A DNA stretch of 64,000 bases from Terriglobia bacterium (GCA_020073615.1 JAIQEX010000004.1:1-64000); one strand, 5' to 3'; shown: positions 54,059-63,743, counted from the stretch's first letter. Numbers and translations: made by a program. The notes: generated by a model not told the origin, from the sequence alone.

Positions 54059-55471
54059 TCAGCGGCCCGGCCGTCCGAAAACTTGCGCTTCAAAAACGGA
54101 GAGCCGTGCTTGGGGATCGCGCCAGGCATGCGGGCCGAGCAGGCACTTGCGTGCCAGCGCGCGCAGGAACGCCTCGGCGGTCCACCCATAATGCGCCGCC
54201 ACCTGCGGCAGCAGCAGACCGCAATGTCCGTTCAGACTGAGAAAGGCGCCATGGCGGCCGATGCGAAAACCTTCGCTGCCCCGCATGGCGCGGAAGGGCG
54301 TGAGCACGGAGATTTCGATATCGGCCGGCCCTTCAATGGCGACGCCCGGCTGGAAACGGGAATCGTCCAGCGCCGCCGCCAGCGCCAGGTGTCCCACTTC
54401 TTCGGACAGCGGCAGGTGCCCCGCGCAATTGCCCACGCAGCCGAGCAGTTCTTCGCCGCGGTGCAGGCTCACGAAAACCCCGCGCCGGGCGCAAAGCGCG
54501 GCCGACCCGTGGCGTGCCGCCACGGGCTGGCGGGTTCCCGTATCGCGCAACCGCCGGAGCGTCTCGCCGGCGCTATCGAGCAGCGCTTCCCGGTCCGGTG
54601 CTTCCAACTCGAAGGCGGAGCGTGGAAAGTAACCCAGGGCTGCATAGCTGACCGAGTGGCTGTAGTCGCCCGTAATTTCGCCGGAGGTCTGGTAGTCCAG
54701 GGTGGCCTGGTAAATGGTGTCGCCCGCGATGCGGTTGAGCACGTCCAGCAACAACGCGATGGGCCCCGATCCGCACACCGTGGCGCCGTTGGCGGAGAGG
54801 GTCTCCAGGAACCAGGACGAGTCCAGGCTGCCGGCCGCATCGATGCACTCGAAATCGAGCGCCCGCAGGCGCGCCGGGACGGCGGCATCGTCGGGGAAAG
54901 GCACGTAAGAGAAGCCGCGCCCGTAGTGCGTGAAGTCGCTCGACGCCACGAAGACCACTCCGGGGCGCCACACCGCGGCCAGCCGGCCGGCGGCCGCGTG
55001 CCGCTCGTCCTCGCTCATGTGTCCGACGTACAGCGGGGTGACGCAGCCGTGAGGCACCGCTTTTTGCAGGAACGGCAACTGGATTTCGAAGGAATGATCG
55101 CAGACGCGGCCCTCCGCCACGCGGTTAAACGGGCCGGCGAACTCGCGGTCGATGGCTACTTCGCCGAATGGCGTAGCGATCGCTTCGGTGTCCGGCGCCG
55201 CGATGCCATTCAGGCGGCCGTGGTGCGGAAAGGCCAGCACCACGATCCGCTCCGGCCGCTGTTGCTGGAGCGAGCGGTAAACCGCGGCGGCCACGGCGCC
55301 GGAATACCACGGAGCGGCGTGCGGCACGACGAACCCCATACCGCCCGCGGTGAGAAAAGGGCCGGTGCGCGCCCGCGATTCTTCGAAGCGCTCCTCCAGC
55401 AGGCGTTCCAGGTCCGCGGCGGAATCCGGATACCAGGGGCCGCTAAAGGGCGAAATGTGGACAGCACTCAT
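54059..55471 (-). CDS. Fused AmmeMemoRadiSam protein B (Memo-like) and A (AMMECR1-like)
   Basis: 470 residues in one chain. Residues about 1-265 are a Memo domain, a LigB-type dioxygenase fold with V-P-H-A-A-P-W-Y-S-G, D-H-S-F-E-I-Q-L-P-F-L-Q and S-S-D-F-T-H-Y-G, carrying the expected histidines. Residues about 290-470 are AMMECR1 with L-L-G-C-V-G, where the family motif is L-R-G-C-I-G (Arg replaced by Leu). The two are usually separate genes. The function of this system is not settled. The start is 3 bp after the radical SAM stop. Confidence 0.93.
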   Translation of the reverse strand: MSAVHISPFSGPWYPDSAADLERLLEERFEESRARTGPFLTAGGMGFVVPHAAPWYSGAVAAAVYRSLQQQRPERIVVLAFPHHGRLNGIAAPDTEAIATPFGEVAIDREFAGPFNRVAEGRVCDHSFEIQLPFLQKAVPHGCVTPLYVGHMSEDERHAAAGRLAAVWRPGVVFVASSDFTHYGRGFSYVPFPDDAAVPARLRALDFECIDAAGSLDSSWFLETLSANGATVCGSGPIALLLDVLNRIAGDTIYQATLDYQTSGEITGDYSHSVSYAALGYFPRSAFELEAPDREALLDSAGETLRRLRDTGTRQPVAARHGSAALCARRGVFVSLHRGEELLGCVGNCAGHLPLSEEVGHLALAAALDDSRFQPGVAIEGPADIEISVLTPFRAMRGSEGFRIGRHGAFLSLNGHCGLLLPQVAAHYGWTAEAFLRALARKCLLGPHAWRDPQARLSVFEAQVFGRPGR

Positions 55472-55474
55472 GGC

Positions 55475-56578
55475 TCATCCGCAGCGAATGTGGACCAGGC
55501 CCGCATCCGCTTCCCGATGGCGCGGCAGCGCGCCCCAAACGCCCGGAATCGCGGCCCCGCAGCCCGGGCAATTTCCGCCGACGGCCATGCGGTTGCGCAA
55601 CACGCGGAATCCACGCCGTTCGACGACCGTGACGCCGCAGGAAGGGCAGCGGGTGTTTTCCAGGTCCGCCGTCTCGCCGGGCAGGTTGCCGGCGTAGACG
55701 TAGTGGAGTCCCGCGGCGCGCCCCAGCGCGGCCGCGCGCGCCAGCGTTTCGGGCGGCGTGTTCTCCGGCCCCAGCATTTTGTAGTCCTGGTGGAACGCCG
55801 TGACGTGCCACGGGATGGCGGGCGAGATGCCGGCCAGGAACTCCGCGATCGCGCGCAGCTCGCCATCGGAATCGTTGAACCCCGGGACGACCAGGGTGAC
55901 GACCTCCAGCCAGAAGCCCATCTGGTGAATGCGGCGAATCGACTCCAGGATCGGCGCGATTCTTCCTCCCAATTCGTGGTAGCGCCGGTCGTCGAAGCTC
56001 TTCAGGTCCACCTTGTACAGGTCCACCCAGGGGCGTATGAACTCCAGCACCTCCGGGGTGGCATTGCCGTTGGAGACGAAACCGGTGGCAAGGCCCGCGG
56101 CCTTGGCCTCCCGAAACACGGCCACGGCCCATTCGGCGGTGATCAGCGGTTCGTTATACGTGCTCACCACGCTCGCCGCGCCCTGGCGCACGGCCAAGCT
56201 CACGATCTCTTCCGGTTCGGCCGTCTGGAAATCCAGCGTCGAGCGGTAATCGCGCAAGGCCTGGGAGGAGACCCAGTTCTGGCAGTAGCCACAATGGAGG
56301 TCGCAGCCGAGCATGCCGAAGCTCAGCGCGCGCGTGCCGGGGAGGGCGTGAAAGAAAGGCTTCTTCTCGATGGGGTCGCTATACACCGCGTTGACGTAGC
56401 CGAAGGGCGCGTAGAGTTTTCCGTCGCGGTTATAGCGGACCTTGCAGACCCCGGCAAAGCCCGGGCCGATGGGACAGCGGTGGCCGCAGGCGAAGCACTC
56501 CACGCGCTTGCGGTCCAGCGGCCGGTATAATTGCGCCTCGCGGGTCTGGCGGCCGAGCTGTTCAGCCAGAGTCTGCAT
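55475..56578 (-). CDS. AmmeMemoRadiSam radical SAM enzyme
   Basis: 367 residues. The 4Fe-4S/SAM motif is C92-x-x-x-C96-x-x-C99 in G-C-D-L-H-C-G-Y-C-Q-N. An N-terminal cysteine group (C28, C31, C35, C45) is typical of the family, and a C-terminal zinc ribbon (C-P-S-C, C-P-G-C) ends the chain. A substrate radical reaction is certain by class; the substrate is unknown. Start at the ATG at 56578. It is followed 3 bp later by the fused Memo/AMMECR1 gene, so the pair is one operon, perhaps with the dioxygenase gene. Confidence 0.94.
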   Translation of the reverse strand: MQTLAEQLGRQTREAQLYRPLDRKRVECFACGHRCPIGPGFAGVCKVRYNRDGKLYAPFGYVNAVYSDPIEKKPFFHALPGTRALSFGMLGCDLHCGYCQNWVSSQALRDYRSTLDFQTAEPEEIVSLAVRQGAASVVSTYNEPLITAEWAVAVFREAKAAGLATGFVSNGNATPEVLEFIRPWVDLYKVDLKSFDDRRYHELGGRIAPILESIRRIHQMGFWLEVVTLVVPGFNDSDGELRAIAEFLAGISPAIPWHVTAFHQDYKMLGPENTPPETLARAAALGRAAGLHYVYAGNLPGETADLENTRCPSCGVTVVERRGFRVLRNRMAVGGNCPGCGAAIPGVWGALPRHREADAGLVHIRCG

Positions 56579-56700
56579 GGCCTTTCCGAGAGAAGGATCT
56601 GAATTTATTATAGCGCCGCGGGGCGGGCGCTCTCGTCTCGGGGCGATTGCGAGCCGCGCACCCGGTAGGGCTAGAGTAGAGTGATAGCGAGGCAACCCTC

Positions 56701-58044
56701 ATGACTACTAGCAGACGCCATTTCCTGGGCGCCGCCGCGGGACTCGCCGGGGCGATCGAGCTCGCGGCCGCGCAAAGCAACACGCCCGTTTCTCCCAACG
56801 ACCGCATCCGCATCGCGCTCCTCGGCGCGGGTGGCCAGGGAAGCAACGATACCCGCAACGCGCTCTCCCTGGGCGGCGTGGAACTGGCCGCGGTGAGCGA
56901 CGTTTACGACGGCCGCCTGAGGCGCGCCCGGGAGGTCTGGGGCGACCACGTCTTCACCACGCGCGATTATCGCGAGGTGTTGGCGCGGAAAGATATCGAC
57001 GCGGTCATCATCGGCGCGCCCGACCACTGGCACCGGCAGATGGCCATTGACGCCATGAGCGCCGGCAAGGACGTCTACTGCGAGAAGCCCATGGTGCAGC
57101 GCGTGGACGACGGCAAGGACGTGGTTGAGGCGCAGCAGCGCACCGGACGCATCCTGCAGGTGGGCAGCCAGCGTGTCAGCTCCGTCATTTATCGGAAGGC
57201 CAAAGAACTGCTTGCCGCAGGCGCCATTGGCGAGCTGAACGTGGTAGAGGCCTGGGTGGATCGCGGCACCGCGCTCGGCGCCTGGCAGTATTCCATCCCG
57301 CCCGATGCCTCGCCCGCCACCATCGATTGGCACCGTTTTCTGGGACGCGCGCCCAAAGTGCCCTTCGACCCGGTGCGTCTCTTCCGCTGGCGCAACTATC
57401 GCGACTACGGCACCGGCGTGGGCGGCGACCTCTTCGTGCACCTGTTCTCGGGGCTGCATTTCGTCACCGGCGCCACCGGTCCCACACGCGTTTACGCCAC
57501 GGGCGGCCTCCGTTTCTGGAAAGACGGCCGCGACGTGCCCGACGTCCTGGTGGGCCTGTACGACTATCCGGCCGCGGCCGGCCACCCGGCCTTCAACCTC
57601 TCGCTGCGCGTGAATCTGATCGACGGCGCAGTGACGGAAAACCCGGGATTCCGGTTCATCGGAAGCGAGGGGTTACTGAGCATCGCGAGCGATGGCGTTA
57701 CGCTCTCCAAAAGGCCGCGCGAGACCGAGCCGGGCTACACCATCGACACCTTCCCCAAGGCGCTCCAGGACCAGTTTTTGAAGGAATACCGCGAAAAATA
57801 TCCGCCGCGGCCGCCTGCCGGCGCGGACCTGCAACAGGCGGAGGAGAAGTTTATGCCGCCGCGCGGCTACAGCGACTCACTCGACCATCACCGCAACTTC
57901 CTCCATGCGGTCCGCACGCGCCAACCGGTGGTCGAGGATGCCGTGTTCGGCTTCCGCGCCGCCGCTCCCGCACTGCTTTCGAACATCAGCCACTTCGAGC
58001 AGCGTGCGTGCCTGTGGAACCCGGAGACCATGACCGTGGGGTAG
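56701..58044 (+). CDS. Gfo/Idh/MocA-family oxidoreductase with Tat signal
   Basis: 447 residues. A twin-arginine signal (S-R-R-H-F-L-G-A-A-A-G) begins the chain. The Rossmann motif L-G-A-G-G-Q-G-S-N follows and the family segment C-E-K-P-M-V-Q is near residue 130. Exported sugar dehydrogenases of this type are common in acidobacteria. It is followed 6 bp later by a ThuA gene, which suggests joint work on a sugar substrate. Divergent from the radical SAM gene. Confidence 0.92.
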   Translation: MTTSRRHFLGAAAGLAGAIELAAAQSNTPVSPNDRIRIALLGAGGQGSNDTRNALSLGGVELAAVSDVYDGRLRRAREVWGDHVFTTRDYREVLARKDIDAVIIGAPDHWHRQMAIDAMSAGKDVYCEKPMVQRVDDGKDVVEAQQRTGRILQVGSQRVSSVIYRKAKELLAAGAIGELNVVEAWVDRGTALGAWQYSIPPDASPATIDWHRFLGRAPKVPFDPVRLFRWRNYRDYGTGVGGDLFVHLFSGLHFVTGATGPTRVYATGGLRFWKDGRDVPDVLVGLYDYPAAAGHPAFNLSLRVNLIDGAVTENPGFRFIGSEGLLSIASDGVTLSKRPRETEPGYTIDTFPKALQDQFLKEYREKYPPRPPAGADLQQAEEKFMPPRGYSDSLDHHRNFLHAVRTRQPVVEDAVFGFRAAAPALLSNISHFEQRACLWNPETMTVG

Positions 58045-58050
58045 GCCCTT

Positions 58051-58845
58051 ATGAAGTCCCGGATCATCTGCGCGCTCCTGTTGGGAACCGCCTTGGTCGC
58101 GCCCGCGCAGGCGCCACGAGCCAGGCTCCAGGCGTTGATCGTCACCGGCCAGAACGGTCACGACTGGCGCGCCACCACGCCGGTGCTCCGCAGATTGTTG
58201 GAGGACACGGGCCGCTTCGAGGTACGGGTGACCGAGGAGTTTCGCGGCGCGGGCCCGGAGACGATTGCGCCTTATGACGTGGTGATTTTGAATTACTACG
58301 AGAAGAAGATGCCCGAGCTTCGCTGGGGCGAACGGGCCGACACCGCGCTGGTGAACTACGTCCGCGGCGGCAAGGGGCTGGTAGTGTATCACTTCTCCTT
58401 GGCGGCCTTCGAGGGCTGGAACGAATTCGAGAAAATGTGCGGCGCCAACTGGCGTCCTAATAACGGCCACCACTCGGCGCGCCACGATTTCACGGTCGCC
58501 ATCCAGGACAAGGAGCATCCCATCACCCGCGGCATGCCGGCCACCTTTCCGCAGGCCAACGACGAACTCTACGCGAACCTGAAATGGCAGCCCGAGGGCA
58601 GCTACCACGTGCTGGCTACCGCCTGGGACGATCACTCGCGGTACAAGCCCGATGAGAAACAGCCGCTTCCGGGACGCGGGCTCGACCAGCCCATGTTGTG
58701 GACGGTGAACTATAGCAGGGGGCGTGTCTTCGTCACCGCGCTGGGCCACGATCCCGACGCCATGAAGTCCGCAGGGTTCATCGCCACCCTCACGCGCGGC
58801 ACCGAATGGGCGGCCACCGGGGGCGTGACACTGCCGCCTCCCTGA
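58051..58845 (+). CDS. Secreted ThuA-domain (glutamine-amidotransferase-like fold) protein
   Basis: 264 residues. A signal peptide of about 20 residues precedes a ThuA fold with V-T-G-Q-N-G-H-D-W, V-I-L-N-Y-Y and K-G-L-V-V-Y-H-F and a C-terminal S-R-G-R-V-F-V-T-A-L-G-H. ThuA proteins are associated with trehalose and keto-sugar use. It forms an operon with the preceding oxidoreductase. Confidence 0.9.
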   Translation: MKSRIICALLLGTALVAPAQAPRARLQALIVTGQNGHDWRATTPVLRRLLEDTGRFEVRVTEEFRGAGPETIAPYDVVILNYYEKKMPELRWGERADTALVNYVRGGKGLVVYHFSLAAFEGWNEFEKMCGANWRPNNGHHSARHDFTVAIQDKEHPITRGMPATFPQANDELYANLKWQPEGSYHVLATAWDDHSRYKPDEKQPLPGRGLDQPMLWTVNYSRGRVFVTALGHDPDAMKSAGFIATLTRGTEWAATGGVTLPPP

Positions 58846-58879
58846 GGAACTGCTCCGCGCCTCGCTCGTTCCGCGGCCG

Positions 58880-61800
58880 CTACCGCTTCCCGATTTCAGC
58901 CAGCAGCTCCTTGACCGCGGCGTCCAGTTGCGAGTCCCGTCCGGTGTACGATTCGCCGATGGGGCGCGTAACGGCGATATCCACGGGCCGCGGATTGTTC
59001 TCCATGTTCTTGCCATCGGCGCCGGTGATGAGCGTGCCGGGCAGGCGCATGACGGTGCCATCGACCAGGTCCATCGAGCCGGTGTAGATGATCCAACCCG
59101 CGGTCGGCTCGCCCACCACCTTGCCCAATTTCAGAGTGCGATAGCCTTCGGTGAAATCCTCGGCGTCGGAGAGCGAATGCTGATTGACCACCAGGATGGT
59201 GGGCAGCTCGAGCGAGCGCTGGCCCAGCATGGTGCGCGCCGGACCAGCCGGCCCGTCGCGCGTGGTCATGGTCAGGTACGGGCGGCGCGCCAGCACATCG
59301 AGCGCGTAGGCATTCACGAAGCCGCCGTTGTTGTTGCGGATGTCGATCACCACGCCGTCGCGCGCGCGGTTCTCGGCGTCGAGATCCACGTAGAGCTGGG
59401 TGAGAGCCTGTTCCGACATGTCGCGAATGTGCACGTAGCCCAGGCGGCCGTTGCTGGTGCGCGCCACGTAGGCGCGGTTGTCCTCCACCCAATGGCGATA
59501 GATCAGGTCGGCGAGCGAACCCACGGGAAGCACGGTCACGTCCTTCCCGCCGACATCCAGCACGACGCGCTTGTCCACCTTGTGCTGCAACTGCTCGTCG
59601 AGGTTCCCATGCGCGCCCAGACGGACGCCGTCCACCGCGCGCAGCTCCTCGCCGGCCTTGATCCCCGCGAGCGCGGCGGGCGAACGCGGCAGCACCGCGG
59701 TGATGCGCAGAGTGCCGGACTTCTCGTATTCGGCGCGATCAAAGGTCAGGCCGAGCTGTCCGGCCACGGCGCGCGGCGCGGCTTCCCCGCCCCCGGCCGG
59801 CGGCGCCGACACGCCGGAATGCGACGAGTTCAGCTCGCCGACCATCAACCGGAGGATGCGCCGCATTTCGTCGGGCGTGCGCGAGCCCTCGATGAGCGGC
59901 GCGTACGTGCGCTTGATCGCGTTCCAATCGGCGCCGTGATATTTGGCATCGTAGAAGCTGTCGCGCTGCCCGGCCCAGGCCTCTTCGAACACCGCCAGCT
60001 TCTCCTGGTCGAAATTGACGTCCATCTCGGCGTTCACGGCCACGGCCCTGGTCTGGCGCGTGTCGATCGTGAGGGCCTGCACGCGCCCGGCTTCCAGGTA
60101 ATAGATCTCCTTGGAATCGGGCGAGAACTGGAGATGACTCTTGGCGCCCGGCGTGGTAGTCAACTGCCGGGCGTTGCGCTCCGCGCCCCCGCGCCCACCG
60201 CCGCGTCCGCCGCTGCGGCCGGCTTCTTCGAGCGGGTATAAATACAGGTTCGACTGCCCGGCCACCGCGGCCGAAACCAGCAGCCACTTGCCATCGGGGC
60301 TGATCTGCGCGTTGGCGGCGTTGAGACCGATGGGCAGCATGGCGAGCCGCTCGCGGATGCCCTCGAATTCGATTTCGACCGGCTTCACCGGGGGCTTGGC
60401 GTCCGCCGCAGCGCCGCGTCCGCCGGTGCGCGGCGGCTCGGGTTTGAACAGCTCCTCGAAGCGCTCCTCGGCGAACTTCGGCTGGTGCGGCACCAGGTCG
60501 ATGCGCGCCACCTGCGGAGGCTCGGTGCGCTGGCCGGTCTCGTAGAGCAGAAACTTCCCGTCCGGACTCCACAGCATCGAGCTGGCGCTGACATTGGCCA
60601 GGAAGCTGATGGGCCGGCCCGCGCCGCCGCTGGCCGGCACCACGTAGACGTTGCGTAGCGCCCGGTCGCCTGAATTGGCGTAAGCGATCCACTTGCCGTC
60701 GGGCGACCAGGCGAATCCGCCGCCCCGCCCGCCGCCGCCGATGAAGCCGGAGGCGAGCACGCGCTCCTGTTTGCCATCGACATCGATCACGCGCAGCTCT
60801 TTGCGGTCGCGCACGAAGGCGACGCTCTTGCCGTCGGGGGAGAATTGCGGGCCCTGGTCGGGGGCCCGGTCGCGCGTCAACTGCGTTTCGGCGCGGTGCG
60901 CGAAGTCGTAGAGGAAGATGTGGGTGACCGCGTCGCGCGGGCTCAGATAGGCGATGCGCATGGAATCGGGCGCCCACACCACCTGCGATTCGGGAGCCGG
61001 CGTGTGGGTCACGCGGACCGCATCGCCTCCGTCGCGCGCCGACGCCGCGAAGATCTCGCCATGGGCGACGAGGGCGATTTTGCGCGCGTCGGGCGACAGC
61101 CGCAAATCGGTGAACGTGTTGAGCGTGAGATGGGCCACCGCCGGACCCGCCGCCGAGCCCACCAGCGTGATGGGGAGCGCATACGCCTCGCCGCTCTTGA
61201 TATCGAGCTGCCAGATCTTGAAATCGCGCTCGAACACGATCGCCTTGCCGTCGTAGCCGATGGACGGCCACAGCACGCGTCCATCGTTGAATTTGGTCAC
61301 CTGGCGCGGTTTTCCGCCGAGGGCGAGCGCCCAAATATTCTGCGCGCCGCCGCGGTCCGACATGAAGTAGAGCTGGCGGCCATCGGGCATCCACATGGGC
61401 CAGGCGTTGCGGCCGTTCAAATCGACCAGGCGCTCATACGCCGCCGGCGAGCCTTCCTTGCGCAGCCAGATTTCCGATTCGTCCAGGTGGCTGTGACCGT
61501 GGCGCCACCACTGCTGATCGCCGTTGCCGCGCGCCGCGAAGGCGAGCGTGGCGCCATCGGGCGCGGGCGCGGCTTGAAATTCGTTGGTGAAGCGATCGGC
61601 GCTCACCGGCATCGGCGTGCCGCCCTCGGCGCTCACGCGATAGAGATCGTTCTTGCGCCCGACATCGTAGGTGCCGGTTGAGAAGTAAATCCAGCGGCCG
61701 TCGCGCGACCAGGCGTCGAGCTGGTCCAGCCCGTCGTCGAAGGTCAGCCGCTTGAGCTCGCCCGAGGCCAGAGTCAGGACGTAAATATCGCCGTTGCCGG

Positions 61801-62041
61801 TACGTGTGGAGATGAATGCCAGGCGCGTGCCATCGGGCGAATACAGCGGGCGGGATTCGTCGGCCGGATGCGAGACCAGAAGGTGGGCCTCCCCGCCCTT
61901 GGCCGGCGCCACCCAGATATCGCCGCCCGATACGAAGGCAATCTCGGGACGCGTGGGGCACAGGGCCGGCTCCGTCATGTAGGGCACGCCCGCGGCGAGC
62001 GCAGCCGTGGAGAGGGCGAACAACAGCAGGCAAGTACGCAT
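58880..62041 (-). CDS. Tricorn-like protease (PD40 beta-propellers plus PDZ and S41 serine protease)
   Basis: 1053 residues. A signal peptide is followed by about 650 residues of PD40/WD40-like propeller repeats (S-P-D-G-T-R-L-A-F, W-S-P-D-G-K-W-I-A-Y, and others), then a PDZ domain (about 750-840) and an S41 protease domain with the catalytic Ser in N-Q-H-S-L-S-D-A-E-D-F and the neighbouring D-I-R-N-N-N-G-G. Such proteins degrade peptides outside the cytoplasm. The start at 62041 leaves 206 bp to the hemerythrin gene. Confidence 0.93.
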   Translation of the reverse strand: MRTCLLLFALSTAALAAGVPYMTEPALCPTRPEIAFVSGGDIWVAPAKGGEAHLLVSHPADESRPLYSPDGTRLAFISTRTGNGDIYVLTLASGELKRLTFDDGLDQLDAWSRDGRWIYFSTGTYDVGRKNDLYRVSAEGGTPMPVSADRFTNEFQAAPAPDGATLAFAARGNGDQQWWRHGHSHLDESEIWLRKEGSPAAYERLVDLNGRNAWPMWMPDGRQLYFMSDRGGAQNIWALALGGKPRQVTKFNDGRVLWPSIGYDGKAIVFERDFKIWQLDIKSGEAYALPITLVGSAAGPAVAHLTLNTFTDLRLSPDARKIALVAHGEIFAASARDGGDAVRVTHTPAPESQVVWAPDSMRIAYLSPRDAVTHIFLYDFAHRAETQLTRDRAPDQGPQFSPDGKSVAFVRDRKELRVIDVDGKQERVLASGFIGGGGRGGGFAWSPDGKWIAYANSGDRALRNVYVVPASGGAGRPISFLANVSASSMLWSPDGKFLLYETGQRTEPPQVARIDLVPHQPKFAEERFEELFKPEPPRTGGRGAAADAKPPVKPVEIEFEGIRERLAMLPIGLNAANAQISPDGKWLLVSAAVAGQSNLYLYPLEEAGRSGGRGGGRGGAERNARQLTTTPGAKSHLQFSPDSKEIYYLEAGRVQALTIDTRQTRAVAVNAEMDVNFDQEKLAVFEEAWAGQRDSFYDAKYHGADWNAIKRTYAPLIEGSRTPDEMRRILRLMVGELNSSHSGVSAPPAGGGEAAPRAVAGQLGLTFDRAEYEKSGTLRITAVLPRSPAALAGIKAGEELRAVDGVRLGAHGNLDEQLQHKVDKRVVLDVGGKDVTVLPVGSLADLIYRHWVEDNRAYVARTSNGRLGYVHIRDMSEQALTQLYVDLDAENRARDGVVIDIRNNNGGFVNAYALDVLARRPYLTMTTRDGPAGPARTMLGQRSLELPTILVVNQHSLSDAEDFTEGYRTLKLGKVVGEPTAGWIIYTGSMDLVDGTVMRLPGTLITGADGKNMENNPRPVDIAVTRPIGESYTGRDSQLDAAVKELLAEIGKR

Positions 62042-62247
62042 TGGCCGATTTTAACTGCAATCGCCGCCGCGGGGGAATGGCAGGCGGCGGCCTTGCCCAC
62101 CCGGCGCGCCAGTGGCGATCCAGGTCTGGGAACTCGGAGCGCGCGCGATGCAACGATTCCGGCCCGTGGCCTTCCGCCGCCCGCGCCGTGACGAAAGTCA
62201 CCGGCTAGCCCTTAAAACTCGCGTAGCATGCAAGAAGGAGGGAAGCA

Positions 62248-62805
62248 ATGCCCATCGTCATCGGAGCCAGGCCCGAGAGTCCGTTCACCAACCCGATCGG
62301 CCTGCTCGGCGATTGCCACCGCCGCATCGAGCGATTTCTGGATATTTTGGTCCATGTCGCCGAACATGCGCGGGGCGAATCGCTCACCGGCGAGCAGCGC
62401 AGCGCGTGGGACACGGCCCTCCGCTACTTTCGCGAGGCGGCGCCGAAGCACACCGCCGACGAGGAGGAGAGCCTCTTCCCCCGCCTGCGCGCGATCGACA
62501 CTCCGCAAGTCCGGGCGCTACTGGAACGAGTAGCTTCACTCGAAGCAGACCACGCGTCCGCAGAAGCCATCCACGCCGAGGTGGACATTCTGGGCTGCGC
62601 GTGGCTGCGCCAGGGCACCCTGCCGCCGGAGCAAGCGGCGCGCCTCATCGCCATCCTCGCGCAACTGCGCGATCTATATCGCCGTCACATCGCGATCGAA
62701 GATCACGAAGTATTTCCGCTGGCAACCGCGGCCCTCTCCCCTTCCGATCGACAGGCCATCGGCCACGAGATGGCCTCGCGCCACGGCCTGAAAACCTCAG
62801 TTTAG
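62248..62805 (+). CDS. Hemerythrin HHE-domain protein
   Basis: 185 residues. Histidines of the di-iron site lie in D-C-H-R-R-I-E-R-F, K-H-T-A-D-E-E-E, E-A-D-H-A-S-A-E-A-I-H, and R-R-H-I-A-I-E-D-H-E-V-F-P. Such cytoplasmic proteins sense or carry O2 or NO. A strong ribosome site (AAGGAGGG) precedes the ATG. It stands alone, ahead of the DUF433 pair. Confidence 0.88.
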   Translation: MPIVIGARPESPFTNPIGLLGDCHRRIERFLDILVHVAEHARGESLTGEQRSAWDTALRYFREAAPKHTADEEESLFPRLRAIDTPQVRALLERVASLEADHASAEAIHAEVDILGCAWLRQGTLPPEQAARLIAILAQLRDLYRRHIAIEDHEVFPLATAALSPSDRQAIGHEMASRHGLKTSV

Positions 62806-62898
62806 ATTTAGAGACCGCGGCCGGCAACAGTCCGAGATGGACGTTTCGTCCAAGCGGGATCGTACCGGCGGTCGCCCAATCAACGATAAACTAACAGT

Positions 62899-63126
62899 AT
62901 GGACTGGAGCCTTTGCTGCGCTGTCGACCGAAACCCCGGAAAGCTGGGCGGGACATGGTGCTTCCGAAGTACCCGCCTGCCGGTTGCCTCGCTGTTCGAA
63001 CACCTCGACCGCGGCTCGACCATAGACGAGTTCTTGGAGTGGTTCCCGTCTGTCTGTCGAGAGCAGGTGCATGACGTTCTTGCCTTCGCCAAGCATTCCC
63101 TCGATCAGCCCACGGCGGTGGCGTGA
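62899..63126 (+). CDS. DUF433 antitoxin-like protein
   Basis: 75 residues. The DUF433 pattern is seen as A-V-D-R-N-P-G-K-L-G-G, T-R-L-P-V-A-S-L-F-E-H-L and F-L-E-W-F-P-S-V. These small proteins pair with DUF5615 toxins. The stop overlaps the next gene by 4 bp (GTGA). Confidence 0.85.
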   Translation: MDWSLCCAVDRNPGKLGGTWCFRSTRLPVASLFEHLDRGSTIDEFLEWFPSVCREQVHDVLAFAKHSLDQPTAVA

Positions 63127-63448
63127 AGATCCTGTTCGACGCCAACACCCCGGCCCCACTTGCCCGGTTCCTGCGAGGACATCATGTGGAGCGCGCGGAC
63201 GAACTGGGCTGGCAGGGTCTGGAGAACGGCGCGCTGCTTGATGCAGCCGAGCAAGCGGGGTTCGATCTCCTGCTCACCTGTGATCAGAATGCCCCGTATC
63301 AGCAGAATTTCGCGAGCCGTAAACTGGCTGTCGTCATTCTGTCCTGAATCACTGGCCAACGCTGCGGCAAATTGCCGCCCAAATCGCCACGGCCGTCGAA
63401 TTCGTGCAACCCGGGCAGATCGTGCGCGTCGATGTTGCGCTGTTGTAG
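63123..63448 (+). pseudogene. DUF5615 PIN-like toxin, frameshifted
   Basis: Starts at a GTG overlapping the DUF433 stop and reads K-I-L-F-D-A-N-T-P-A-P-L, L-L-T-C-D-Q-N and V-V-I-L-S, ending early at the TGA 63345-63347. One frame over it continues with N-H-W-P-T-L-R-Q-I-A-A-Q-I and V-D-V-A-L-L to a TAG at 63446-63448, which is the usual DUF5615 end. A one-base deletion at about 63344 explains this. The shortened form (74 residues) keeps the acidic D7 and D-Q region but loses the C-terminal third. Confidence 0.75.
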
Positions 63449-63668
63449 ACGCGGTTCGCCCTGAGCGGTCGCCAGCGAAAAGAGGCATCGCGGGAGACTT
63501 CAAAGCTGGGCCCTCGCCGCAAAGACCGGCGACTCCACGTGACAGGGCCCCATCGGAGCCGCACCCTTGTTCCTCTCACAAAATGCTCCGGACCGGCCTT
63601 GCCCGCCAGAGCTCGAGTGCAAAACTAAGTTCAACGAGATTAACAGGTCTGAAAACATCGCTTTGCTA

Positions 63669-63674
63669 TATAAT
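63669..63674 (+). promoter_or_regulatory. Possible -10 element
   Basis: TATAAT at 63669-63674, 70 bases before the ATG at 63744. No good -35 at the proper distance; TTAACA at 63640-63645 is too far (23 bp). Tentative. Confidence 0.35.
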
Positions 63675-63743
63675 AGATGCCAGCGGGGAAGCCGAAACGC
63701 AAGCCTTGGTACAGGCCGAAAGGGACTTTAGCGGGCGAGCCCA

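Noticed and set aside
54083-56530. 815-codon open frame on the plus strand
   Set aside because: Antisense to the Memo/AMMECR1 and radical SAM genes; no signatures of its own.
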